A stretch of DNA of 64,000 nucleotides, from the NCBI RefSeq assembly GCF_039908645.1, contig NZ_CP150917.1, positions 4,785,501 to 4,849,500 of the forward strand, read 5' to 3'. Position 1 is the first letter of the stretch. Each line of letters begins with the position of its first letter. Positions 8,586 to 16,821 of the stretch are shown piece by piece. Below the pieces are notes generated by a model. It had not been told where the DNA came from, searched no databases, and saw only the letters and a list, made by a program, of their open reading frames with translations. A program made the translations under genes and the position numbers. This DNA comes from Pseudomonas helvetica (GTDB lineage: Bacteria; Pseudomonadota; Gammaproteobacteria; Pseudomonadales; Pseudomonadaceae).

Positions 8586-11500
8586 TCACTTTCCAAGCCC
8601 ACTAATCTTCCACGGGCACACCGCTTCCCTCACCCCGCTCGGCCCGACAATCTCCGGTGTCTGCCCCAACGACCTCGCGCTCAGCACTTTGCCGACCTGC
8701 TCGATCAACTTATCAAACCCCAACGTCACATTTTCCTGGTGCAACTTGCGCAGTTGCTCGACCACGGCGTAGGTGAAGGCGCCGTAGCTGGTGGAGCCGA
8801 CTTCGTATTCGTTGGCCTTTTCGTTTTCTCGGGCGGCGTAGAGCATCAGGGGCATGTAGGGGCCGTGGTGGCCGTAGAGTTTGCCTTGGCGTTGCAGTTG
8901 GGCTTTTTTCTCGGGGCGTAGGCCGGTGGCGGCGCCTTGGGTGCTGCGGGTGCGGGTGAGTCCGCGGGAGGTGTGGTCGTGTTCGCTGAAGTCGCGGCCG
9001 TCGCTGTCGGTGGCGTACACCCGGCGGTCCCAGTCGCCGGCGTAGGGGTCCCAGCGCAGCATGCGGTGGCGGATGTCGCTGGGTGGGGTGATGCCGCGCA
9101 CGCGGCCGTTGCCGCGGGTCATGCCGCCGGCGTAGCAGCAGTCGAACATGACGGTCAGTTTGGCGCCGTGGCCGTTCGGGTCGAATGGCAGGTGGCTATA
9201 GAACTGGCGGAACAGTTTGTCGGTGAAGTGGGTGTTTTCGTCGTCCCAGTCGAAGTCGTAGAGCACCAGGGTTTCGTCCATGCGGTCGGCTTCGCCGCTG
9301 CTGCTGTAGGCCGGCAGTTGGGTGCCGTGGCCGGAATAGAACAGCACGCGCTCGTCGCTGGCGCGGGCGCCTTCCACCAGCCATTCGAGGCGCTCGACGA
9401 AGTTCGCCCTCGTCGCTCGGGCGTCGTGCAGCAAGCGAATATCGCCGGCGTCGTAGCCGCTTTCCTGGAGCATGCGGCTGATCAGGTAGGTGTCGTTGAT
9501 GCAGCCGTCGAGGCGTGCGCCCGGTTCCGGGTAGTCGTTGATGCCGACCACCAGGGCGCGGCGTTTGCGTTGGCCGCTGCGGGACAGGAACGCCGGCACT
9601 TCCAGAGCGCTTGCCGCCACCACATCGCGAGCCAGTTGTGGCCAGAGGCCGGTCTGGCTGGTAGCGGATGACAAGTAGGCTTGCGCTGCGTGATTGAGGT
9701 CGAGCAGGTCATCACGCAGCGGCACGCTGAACTCGGTTTGCAGGTCGACCCGTGCCGAGTCTGGCGAGGTGATCGGCCGGGTCAGCAAGCCGTCGTTGGG
9801 GTTGTAGAGGTGGAACCAACGGCGAATGCCTCGTCCGTTTTCACTCAGGCGCATCACCCGCCCGCCCCACACTTCGCGCATCACCAATGGCAGTGCGATG
9901 GGCGAGCCGAAGCTGACGAATACCCGGCCATCGACGAGTTTCAGCGCCGAACCTTTCTTGGCCACCGAACGGCGCAAGGCGTCGTAACCGATCAGGCTGC
10001 CCAGCCCTTGGGCGAAGATGATCTGCGGGTTGAACGCGTCGATTTTTTCCAGCAGATGTTGGGTCAGTGCGGTGCGCAATTCGGCGTCTTCGATCCATTG
10101 CACGATGGCGCCGACGGTGGTGCGCAGCATCTGATTGACCGGCAGGCCCCAACTGCCGAAATCCTCGTCGGCCTTGCCCCTGGCATCGTCCCGCAGCATG
10201 GCCAGGCCGCGGGTGATCTGGGCGAAGTCCGGTCCATCCTTGAGTTGGTCATCGAAGGGCAGAAAGTCGATGTCCTGGTCGTCGATAACGCGACCGTTCT
10301 GCGCCAGTTGGCTGCGGATCAGCGTGCGCCATTGTTCCTGCCAGTTCGCGTCGGTACTGCCCTGCCCATTGGCGGGCGGCGTGAATCCCACACCCGGCAG
10401 GCACAGGACTCGCAGTTGCGCGGGCACAACAGCCGGCGCCGCCCCTGCTTGCAAGGTTTTGACGGCGGGCGCACCAACGGCAGCCACCGTTTGACCGTGG
10501 GCGGTGGCCATCAAATCCTGCAGGCGCCGCAGTTTCGCTTCCAGGCTGTCGGCACTGGGCGCGGCGGACGTGAGGGCAGCCTGGCCGGGCTCAGCCAGTG
10601 CACGGGTGCGGCTGTCGAGGAAACGGCTGACACCTTGGGCACTGTTTTTCCAGATCTGCTCCGGATCCAGACCATCGAGGTAACCGGTGGCGCTGTCCAC
10701 CACCTGCCGGCTTTGGGTCGCCAGTTGGGACTCGATCAAGGGCAGCCCGGCGCGGCTTGGCACGGCGGTGGCTGCCAGTTTCGGCGCAGGTGCAGTGCTT
10801 GCGGCTGTGCGCCAGATCGGCGCGTTGCCGAAGTGCTGGGCCGCGACCACCCTTGCACCTAGGGCACTGCGCGGCAGTTGGAAATGATCGCAGAGAAAGG
10901 CCAGCAAACTGGTGTGGTCGTAATGCTGCGCCTGGAGGTTGTCGGCCCACGGAATCAGACCCGGATTGAGCCAAGGTGAAGCGAGGATCGCCGGTACGCG
11001 GATACCCAGCCGAGTGAAGGGATTGGGCCAGTCAACATCAACCGTCGACCCCGTCGCCACGCAAGTCGGCGGCACCACATGGTCATGGAAGCCGCCGTGC
11101 TCGTCGTACAGCAGCACGAACAGGGTTTTGCTCCAGAGGTCGGTATTGGCCGACAAGGCATTGAACACCTCGCCGACAAACTGATCGCCAAAGCGCAGGT
11201 CTTCCGGTGGATGATGCGACACATTAGGCCCGAGCTTACCGTTGAGCAGGCCATAGCTCGGCTCGATCCACGACAGTTCGGGGAGCTTGTTGCCGGAGAC
11301 ATCTGACTTGAAGTCGTCGATGCTCATGTGTTGCAAGCCACCTTTGACCAGCGCCGCCAGCGGGATCGCGCCGTCGGAATAAATGCGCACGTCGTGACCC
11401 TTGTCGCGCAGCAGCGAAAAAATGCTGTCGCCACCAAATTGCGCGATCAAGCTCTTGATACCGGCCAGCACGGTGCCCGTGGAGGGCATCAGCAAGTGGC

Positions 11501-12092
11501 CGTTGCAACTGCCGAGCATGGCGAAAAAACGGTTCGGCCAGGTCGGGCCCGGAACCGAGGCGAACCAGCGGTCGCACACGGTGAAATTGCGCGCCAGCCC
11601 CTGGATTGCCGGCAGTGGATCGGCGGCGGGCGTGGAGCCAAACGGGATGTAGTTCATCGCCCGCTGGGCCATGGATTGCGAGTAAGTTTTGTACACCTTC
11701 AGATCGTTGCGGGCCTTGTCGTAGGCGTCCTGCGCAAAGCCATCGAGCTTGGGTGCAGTCAGGCTGGTCTTGAGTGACACATCCAGTTGCTTCACCACAT
11801 CGACGAACTCGTGACCGAGGTCGAAACCTTCGCTGTCCTTGGCCGGTAGCGCCGGTGGCGAAGGCGCGGGCGGCGCCCACAGGGCAAAGTAGTCAGGTGT
11901 TTCCGCCGTTTGAGTGATCACCGCCGTGTTGCCACTGGCATCCTTCAGCGGGTTGGTGCTGGGCGCTTTACGGTTGATGCCGTCGCACGCACGGTTGATG
12001 CTGGTGTAATCCCCCAGCAGATGATCGAACGAGCGGTTTTCCATCATCAGCACAACGACGTGCTTGATCTCGTCGGGCCAGTTGTTCGCCAT
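8586..12092 (-). CDS. Phosphoesterase / hydrolase-like / metacaspase fusion protein
   Basis: A single uninterrupted 1168-residue protein. Residues ~1-440 form a phosphoesterase of the phospholipase C/AcpA type: M-M-E-N-R-S-F-D-H (about 16-24), T-W-P-N-R-F-F, Y-D-E-H-G-G-F-H-D-H (about 327-336) and Y-D-H-T-S (near 390). Residues ~555-830 resemble an alpha/beta hydrolase, but the nucleophile elbow reads A-Q-G-L-G-S (near 697), so the usual serine is replaced. Residues ~848-1160 are a caspase-like (peptidase C14) domain with A-L-V-V-G-I-N-D-Y (near 850), the catalytic His in Y-S-G-H-G-T (near 920) and the catalytic Cys in D-C-C-Y-A-G-G (near 984). No signal peptide. The start follows AGGGAGAGCAGC. 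It is second in an operon after a membrane protein. The combination suggests a protease-gated phospholipase or effector; that role is inference. Confidence 0.85.
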   Translation of the reverse strand: MANNWPDEIKHVVVLMMENRSFDHLLGDYTSINRACDGINRKAPSTNPLKDASGNTAVITQTAETPDYFALWAPPAPSPPALPAKDSEGFDLGHEFVDVVKQLDVSLKTSLTAPKLDGFAQDAYDKARNDLKVYKTYSQSMAQRAMNYIPFGSTPAADPLPAIQGLARNFTVCDRWFASVPGPTWPNRFFAMLGSCNGHLLMPSTGTVLAGIKSLIAQFGGDSIFSLLRDKGHDVRIYSDGAIPLAALVKGGLQHMSIDDFKSDVSGNKLPELSWIEPSYGLLNGKLGPNVSHHPPEDLRFGDQFVGEVFNALSANTDLWSKTLFVLLYDEHGGFHDHVVPPTCVATGSTVDVDWPNPFTRLGIRVPAILASPWLNPGLIPWADNLQAQHYDHTSLLAFLCDHFQLPRSALGARVVAAQHFGNAPIWRTAASTAPAPKLAATAVPSRAGLPLIESQLATQSRQVVDSATGYLDGLDPEQIWKNSAQGVSRFLDSRTRALAEPGQAALTSAAPSADSLEAKLRRLQDLMATAHGQTVAAVGAPAVKTLQAGAAPAVVPAQLRVLCLPGVGFTPPANGQGSTDANWQEQWRTLIRSQLAQNGRVIDDQDIDFLPFDDQLKDGPDFAQITRGLAMLRDDARGKADEDFGSWGLPVNQMLRTTVGAIVQWIEDAELRTALTQHLLEKIDAFNPQIIFAQGLGSLIGYDALRRSVAKKGSALKLVDGRVFVSFGSPIALPLVMREVWGGRVMRLSENGRGIRRWFHLYNPNDGLLTRPITSPDSARVDLQTEFSVPLRDDLLDLNHAAQAYLSSATSQTGLWPQLARDVVAASALEVPAFLSRSGQRKRRALVVGINDYPEPGARLDGCINDTYLISRMLQESGYDAGDIRLLHDARATRANFVERLEWLVEGARASDERVLFYSGHGTQLPAYSSSGEADRMDETLVLYDFDWDDENTHFTDKLFRQFYSHLPFDPNGHGAKLTVMFDCCYAGGMTRGNGRVRGITPPSDIRHRMLRWDPYAGDWDRRVYATDSDGRDFSEHDHTSRGLTRTRSTQGAATGLRPEKKAQLQRQGKLYGHHGPYMPLMLYAARENEKANEYEVGSTSYGAFTYAVVEQLRKLHQENVTLGFDKLIEQVGKVLSARSLGQTPEIVGPSGVREAVCPWKISGLGK

Positions 12093-12126
12093 GCTGCTCT
12101 CCCTGAGTTGATGTACCCGATCGCGC

Positions 12127-13104
12127 TCAGGGCTTGGGCTGTGGGACTGTTTTGCTGCCCGTCAGGCGAATCATCTGGCTCAACATCTTGAACCAGAAGT
12201 CGCCGCCCAACGAGGCAGCCAACGCCGCCGTCATGACCCCAAGCAACCAGTAGCCGAACCAGGCGATTTTGTTTGTCTGATCGTTGTGTAAAAAAGCCGG
12301 CGGGTTGTTCCAGCCGATAGCGCCCTGAGGCAGCGCCTGCAAACTGCTCAATGCCGAATCGAACTGACACTGGGCCTTGTCGTCCCGATTCGCGCAGGCT
12401 TGATCGAGTGCTGCGGATGCGCTGTTCGTCACCAGATTGTTGGCCATCTGCATGCCTGCTGCGTGCAACGTGTCATTGCGCACCATGCCTTGCATGAGGT
12501 CGAACGCGTTGACGTTGAGCACCAGGCAAATCACCAGCGAGCAGGCCAGCGAGACAACTTTGGCATTACGCCGCATCCAGCCTTCGGCGCGGTCCATCAC
12601 CGCATTGATCCAGTGCTCCAGCCGGGTCTTGAACGCGCATAGCAGCTCCTGGGCCGTGGTGACTTTGGCCTGGGCCGCCGCAAGCATCGTCGACAGTGCA
12701 CGGCGCAAGTGCTCGGACGGGACCTGCGCAATGCCCTTGGTCAGGGCTGCATTAAGTTCGTCGAGGGGAATATCGAGGGTCGTGGTGTCGTCTTTGTGCA
12801 GCAGCAGCGTGATCACCACCTGCGCCAGCATCGCCGGGTCCAGGTAACTGGGGCGATTGCCCGGCGGCGCCATGGACTGGATCATCGGGTGATCGAGCAC
12901 CTGCTGGAAGAACGCCAGGTCGCTGTCGTTCAGCCCCTTCAATTTGCCGGTGAACAACAGCTTCAGGGCGTTATAAAGGTACTTCGCCCGGACCTTCTGG
13001 AAGAACGATTGAATGATTTCAGTGAGGGTGGTGACGAAAATACCCAGCAGCGTGAACAGCGCCAACATCCCGAGAATCGCGTCCAGAACGACCGACCCAA
13101 ACAT
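12127..13104 (-). CDS. Membrane protein of unknown function, operon partner of the fusion protein
   Basis: A 325-residue protein with an N-terminal membrane segment (about 4-30), a soluble, mostly helical middle (~35-195), and at least two more membrane segments (near 205-225 and 275-300). The ATG at 13104 follows a strong AAGGAGGT site and is preferred over an in-frame ATG 26 codons upstream. The middle section includes a D-x-x-L-F-x-x-L-x-x-H-P-x-x-x-S pattern and a stretch of A and Q residues. I do not recognise a family. It lies 34 bases before the phosphoesterase-metacaspase gene on the same strand, so the two are very likely cotranscribed. It could anchor the fusion protein at the membrane or hold it inactive. 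Confidence 0.75.
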   Translation of the reverse strand: MFGSVVLDAILGMLALFTLLGIFVTTLTEIIQSFFQKVRAKYLYNALKLLFTGKLKGLNDSDLAFFQQVLDHPMIQSMAPPGNRPSYLDPAMLAQVVITLLLHKDDTTTLDIPLDELNAALTKGIAQVPSEHLRRALSTMLAAAQAKVTTAQELLCAFKTRLEHWINAVMDRAEGWMRRNAKVVSLACSLVICLVLNVNAFDLMQGMVRNDTLHAAGMQMANNLVTNSASAALDQACANRDDKAQCQFDSALSSLQALPQGAIGWNNPPAFLHNDQTNKIAWFGYWLLGVMTAALAASLGGDFWFKMLSQMIRLTGSKTVPQPKP

Positions 13105-13318
13105 CCTTACCTCCTTGTAGATGCAACAGATAGTCAGCCCGCAACGGCGCCTCAGTCTGAGGCATGGAGCCCTACGCTCCATCTGACAACGCTAGTCAGG
13201 CTATGGGGTCTTGTCCAATTGCAGAGGGCGTTGATGCGACAAACGTGAATCAACAGGTGCGCCATCACGCGCCACCCGCTATTAATACGCCACCTACCTC
13301 TCAAGGACCCGAGCGCGC

Positions 13319-14278
13319 ATGAAATTCGACACCGCCTACTGCATCAGCCTCGACGACAAGCTGTCGATCTATGACGTGCGCGATCTGAACTTCGACGAGA
13401 CCATGGACTTCGACTCGGCCAAGGAGCGCTTTCAGTGCCCCAACGACGACTGTCGCACGGCGTTCGACGAGGCGAATGGGCTGGGGACGTTCAACGCGAA
13501 AAACGTCAATTACATCCGCACGCCGCACTTCAAGAACCTGCCCGGCACCCGGCATATCGAAGGCTGCCCTTATGTCAGCCTCAGAGCACCGGCGTCAGAA
13601 GGTGCAGAAACGGACGACGGGCCGGAGGAGCACTTTCCGTCAGAGCTGCTGCTGACCCGGCGTCAGTATGTGCGCAAACCGTCCACCCCAATGCCGGATG
13701 TCGATGCGCCTCGGGAACAGCCGAAACCTTCTGCCACGACCAGTGCCAGCGAGCACCCGACTCGCGAGTCGGCACCGGACAAAACCAGCGTCTTCGCTCA
13801 CCCGGTGGAGTGCTTCGTATCGAATTTCGATAACAAGGACCTGCTCAAACGCATGCCGCTGAAGATTGGCGAGCACACTGCGTCCTACAGCGCATTCTTC
13901 AAGAAAATCGAATACCTGCAAGACAACAAGGGGCTGATTTACTGGGGCAAGATCAAGGCGATCAAGGACTACAACACCAGCTTCCGCATCGATTTCGAGA
14001 AGAAGGTCTGGCTCGACAAAAAGCCCTACTCGGTGAACGTCTACCTGAGCAAAAAACTGATCGAGAACTACCGCAAGCGCAAAGCCTTCCTCGAGGAAAT
14101 CAAGGGTGCCATCGGCAGTGAGCGGGAGCTTTATTGCTTCTTCTATGGTGTGACCCCGGAGTTGAAGCAGGTGCCGAGCAAGAAAAACCCCGAGCAGACG
14201 TTCGGGGTGTTCAGTGGTGACATCGAGAATCTGGATCACTTCATTATTCGCGAGGTGCCGGGGTTGGAGGCGACGTAG
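13319..14278 (+). CDS. Hypothetical protein with zinc-binding-type N-terminal motif
   Basis: A 319-residue protein of unknown function. The N-terminal ~85 residues contain C-P-N-D-D-C (39-44) and, further on, H-F-K-N-L-P-G-T-R-H-I-E-G-C, so C-x4-C plus H/H/C ligands could bind a metal. The arrangement recalls the zinc motif of CoiA-like proteins, but I would not assign that family. A Pro/Ser/Thr-rich linker (about 110-155) separates it from a C-terminal domain rich in basic and aromatic residues. AAGGACC precedes the ATG. The gene is divergent from the metacaspase operon and shares its 214-base control region, so the two may be functionally linked. Confidence 0.7.
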   Translation: MKFDTAYCISLDDKLSIYDVRDLNFDETMDFDSAKERFQCPNDDCRTAFDEANGLGTFNAKNVNYIRTPHFKNLPGTRHIEGCPYVSLRAPASEGAETDDGPEEHFPSELLLTRRQYVRKPSTPMPDVDAPREQPKPSATTSASEHPTRESAPDKTSVFAHPVECFVSNFDNKDLLKRMPLKIGEHTASYSAFFKKIEYLQDNKGLIYWGKIKAIKDYNTSFRIDFEKKVWLDKKPYSVNVYLSKKLIENYRKRKAFLEEIKGAIGSERELYCFFYGVTPELKQVPSKKNPEQTFGVFSGDIENLDHFIIREVPGLEAT

Positions 14279-14318
14279 AACCAATCAAAAAATTGAGTTT
14301 GATCCGGGTCGAAAACAA

Positions 14319-14334
14319 CTGTACAAAAACACAG
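14319..14334 (+). promoter_or_regulatory. Candidate LexA (SOS) box
   Basis: CTGTACAAAAACACAG fits the CTG-N10-CAG pattern of gammaproteobacterial LexA boxes, with an A/T-rich centre. It lies 39 bases before the XRE regulator start, where a bound repressor would block transcription. It is one site, judged by eye. Confidence 0.5.
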
Positions 14335-14372
14335 TACTCATTGAATAACCCATTTCGAACCCGGAGAAAACC

Positions 14373-14690
14373 ATGGCCTCTCTTGCGATGAAAATCACCC
14401 TGGAACGTATCGCCCTTTTCCAATTCACCCCCGCACACAGCGCACAAGCCCGTGCGATGCTGGGCTGGTCGCTGGAGGAGTTTTCCAGGGAATCCGGGGT
14501 TACCGTTGAAGCTATCCGCCGGTTTGAAGCGGGCGGTGAAGTGCTCGACGTCACCCGTCTGGCCCTCGCCTACCGGTTTGAAGCCGAAGGCCTGGTGTTC
14601 TTCCCAGGCTTTGCACCGGGCCGAGGCATGAGCGTCAGAGGCTCTACGCCTGATCCGGTGGGGCGGGCGGATTACGCGATGATTGAGTGA
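14373..14690 (+). CDS. XRE-type helix-turn-helix regulator
   Basis: A 105-residue probable DNA-binding protein. The helix-turn-helix is near 28-58: A-R-A-M-L-G-W-S-L-E-E-F-S-R followed by S-G-V-T-V-E-A-I-R-R-F-E-A-G-G, a typical XRE/Cro pattern. The C-terminal ~40 residues carry no known effector domain. A clear GGAGAAAACC ribosome site precedes the ATG. Upstream sits a possible LexA box, which would put the gene under SOS control. It is a single-gene unit between the zinc-motif protein and a convergent hydrolase gene; its targets are unknown. Confidence 0.8.
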   Translation: MASLAMKITLERIALFQFTPAHSAQARAMLGWSLEEFSRESGVTVEAIRRFEAGGEVLDVTRLALAYRFEAEGLVFFPGFAPGRGMSVRGSTPDPVGRADYAMIE

Positions 14691-14785
14691 TATCCAATCA
14701 TCCGCTGGGGCCCCTTCCCCCAACACTGGCAGAGTCTGCTGTACCAGCATCTGCGCAGAACAATCCGTGGAATAGGCGTACGTCC

Positions 14786-15841
14786 CTAGCTATTAACGAT
14801 CAACTGAACGGTCGTCTCTTCAACTTCCAGCCACCAGGCCTCCCCACGCTGCGGCTGGCCAAGGCTGAACGCTTCGCCCATTTGTGGTGTGGTGATCGAG
14901 ACACTGCGTTCCCAGGCCAAAGCCAAGATGCGGTCGAAGGGTTCATGCCAGGCGTGCATTGACAGGTCGAAGGTGCCGTTGTGAATCGGTAGCAGCCAAC
15001 GACCCTTGAGGTCGATGTGGGCTTGCAGGGTTTCTTCTGGTTGCATGTGAATGTGCGGCCAGTCGACGTTGTACGCGCCGGTTTCCATCAGGGTCAGATC
15101 AAAGGGGCCGAACTGTTCGCCGATCGCTTTGAAACCGTCGAAGTAACCGGTATCGCCACTGAAGAAAATCCGTTTGCCGCCATCGATCATCACCCACGAG
15201 GCCCAGAGCGTGCTGTTGCCATCGAACAGCCCGCGACCGGAAAAATGCTGCGAAGGCGTGGCAATGAAATGAATGCCCTCGATCTGAGTGCCTTCCCACC
15301 AATCCAGTTGACGCACTTTGCTCGCATCGACGCCCCATTTGATCAGCGTCTCACCCACGCCCAGCGGCGCAAGAAAGTGCCTGGTTTTGTCCGCCAGCTT
15401 GAGAATCGACTGACGATCGAGGTGATCGTAATGGTCATGGGACAGAATCACCGCTTCGATCGGTGGCAACGCCTCGAGGCTGATCGGTGGTTGATGGAAG
15501 CGCTTGGGGCCGGCCCACTGCACCGGTGATGCGCGCTCAGCGAAGACCGGGTCGGTCAGCCAGAACTTGTCGCGCAGTTTCAGCAGCACGGTGGAATGCC
15601 CCAGGCGGAATACGCTGTGGTTCGGTGCGTCGAGAAGCTGTTCGAGTGTCAGCGCTTGAACCGGAATAACACCGGTCGGTCGCGTGTTACTCGGCTTGTG
15701 GAAAATCATGTTCCAGAAAATTCGCAGGGTCTTGCGAAAGCCTTGCCCCGGTACGGCCGCATGGTTTTGGTATTGCCCCTGCTCTTGCCGGGACGTTTTC
15801 AGTTCAGTGGCGCTATCCGCCTGGTAAGAGAAAGTGGCCAT
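14786..15841 (-). CDS. Metallo-beta-lactamase-fold hydrolase, NAPE-PLD/RomA-like
   Basis: A 351-residue metal-dependent hydrolase. It has the H-x-H-x-D-H metal motif in S-H-D-H-Y-D-H-L-D and a later F-S-G-D-T-G-Y motif plus a C-terminal P-I-H-N-G-T histidine, the order seen in the NAPE-PLD/RomA branch. Members cleave phosphodiester or lactone bonds; the substrate here is unknown. The ATG at 15841 fits the family better than an in-frame ATG 23 codons upstream. It is divergent from a TetR regulator across a 202-base gap that holds a perfect palindrome, so repression by that TetR protein is likely. Confidence 0.88.
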   Translation of the reverse strand: MATFSYQADSATELKTSRQEQGQYQNHAAVPGQGFRKTLRIFWNMIFHKPSNTRPTGVIPVQALTLEQLLDAPNHSVFRLGHSTVLLKLRDKFWLTDPVFAERASPVQWAGPKRFHQPPISLEALPPIEAVILSHDHYDHLDRQSILKLADKTRHFLAPLGVGETLIKWGVDASKVRQLDWWEGTQIEGIHFIATPSQHFSGRGLFDGNSTLWASWVMIDGGKRIFFSGDTGYFDGFKAIGEQFGPFDLTLMETGAYNVDWPHIHMQPEETLQAHIDLKGRWLLPIHNGTFDLSMHAWHEPFDRILALAWERSVSITTPQMGEAFSLGQPQRGEAWWLEVEETTVQLIVNS

Positions 15842-15947
15842 GTTTAAGTGACTCCAGAAAAACCGACGAGGTGCGGCGTTTCTTTTTCGGACGATAAATG
15901 GCCAATGCACGCACGCGTCAGCCGCAAACTCTATTTTTCAACCGTTC

Positions 15948-15969
15948 AACTACACTGCACAGTGTAGTT
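15948..15969. promoter_or_regulatory. TetR-type operator palindrome
   Basis: Arms AACTACACTG and CAGTGTAGTT are perfect complements around a 2-base CA centre. The site lies in the gap between the divergent hydrolase and TetR genes, close to the hydrolase start. The core ACACT-N4-AGTGT recurs at 16734-16747. Confidence 0.8.
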
Positions 15970-16043
15970 TCAAGATTGCAACAAAGCCGTGAGCAAGTAA
16001 ACTGCCGAGTGTAATTCTCCCTTTTTTCTACCGACGCGTATTT

Positions 16044-16658
16044 ATGACAGCTCCGCAGCGCCTCACCGACCGTAAACGCGAAGCCATTGTTCAGGCGGCG
16101 ATTGCCGAATTCCGTGCCAACGGTTTCGACATCACCAGCATGGACAAGATCGCCGCCACCGCGGGCGTGTCGAAGCGCACGGTGTACAACCACTTCCCCA
16201 GCAAAGAAGAGCTGTGGACTGAAATCCTGCAACGATTGTGGACCAACGTCACCGCTCAGCAGGACAACTGTTATCGCACAGACCTGCCGCTTCGCGAGCA
16301 GTTGGGCCAACTGCTGCACTGCAAATTGCAGTTGCTGGGGGACACCAATTTCCTTGATCTGGCACGAGTTGCCATCGCCGCCACCATCCATTCGCCAGAA
16401 CGGGTCCAGGACATGGTGGAGCGCATTGGCGAACGTGAAGAAGGGCTGACCACCTGGATTCGCGCGGCTCAGGCTGACGGTCGGCTCAAGCCTGTAGACC
16501 CGGCCTTTGCTGCCCAGCAGGTGCAGGGAATGCTCAAGGCATTTGCCTTCTGGCCGCAGATCTCTCTGAACTGTCCACCACTGTCACCCGAGATGCAGAC
16601 AACGGTTGTAGAGTCGACGCTGGACATGTTTCTGGCCTGCTATCAACGGCAGGCATGA
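16044..16658 (+). CDS. TetR/AcrR-family regulator
   Basis: A 204-residue repressor. The N-terminal helix-turn-helix (about 10-55) reads I-V-Q-A-A-I-A-E-F, then M-D-K-I-A-A-T-A-G-V-S-K-R-T-V-Y-N-H-F-P-S-K-E-E-L, the standard TetR signature. The C-terminal ligand domain resembles the AefR-like group. The gene is divergent from the metallo-hydrolase and probably controls it, itself, and the DUF1003 gene downstream through ACACT-N4-AGTGT sites. The inducer is unknown. Confidence 0.93.
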   Translation: MTAPQRLTDRKREAIVQAAIAEFRANGFDITSMDKIAATAGVSKRTVYNHFPSKEELWTEILQRLWTNVTAQQDNCYRTDLPLREQLGQLLHCKLQLLGDTNFLDLARVAIAATIHSPERVQDMVERIGEREEGLTTWIRAAQADGRLKPVDPAFAAQQVQGMLKAFAFWPQISLNCPPLSPEMQTTVVESTLDMFLACYQRQA

Positions 16659-16733
16659 AGGGCACGCAAAAGGACACATGGAACAAATGACACTATTCAC
16701 GTGTTTATCCGCTGGACCGAAGCGCTGAATAAA

Positions 16734-16747
16734 ACACTACAAAGTGT
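16734..16747. promoter_or_regulatory. Second ACACT-N4-AGTGT site
   Basis: ACACT, four bases ACAA, AGTGT, inside slightly longer arms AAACACT and AGTGTTT. It matches the core of the operator at 15948-15969 and lies 75 bases before the DUF1003 gene. A looser version, ACACT followed by GTGT, lies around 16690. Confidence 0.6.
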
Positions 16748-16821
16748 TTCAAAGCGACTCGGGCGCTGGAAGCTGTGGGGGTTATAGTGAGCCTCAGTCC
16801 CATGGCATTGCAGAGAGCATC

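Noticed and set aside
9681..10862. 393-codon + strand frame inside the fusion gene
   Set aside because: Lies wholly antisense to the phosphoesterase-metacaspase frame, which has conserved motifs.
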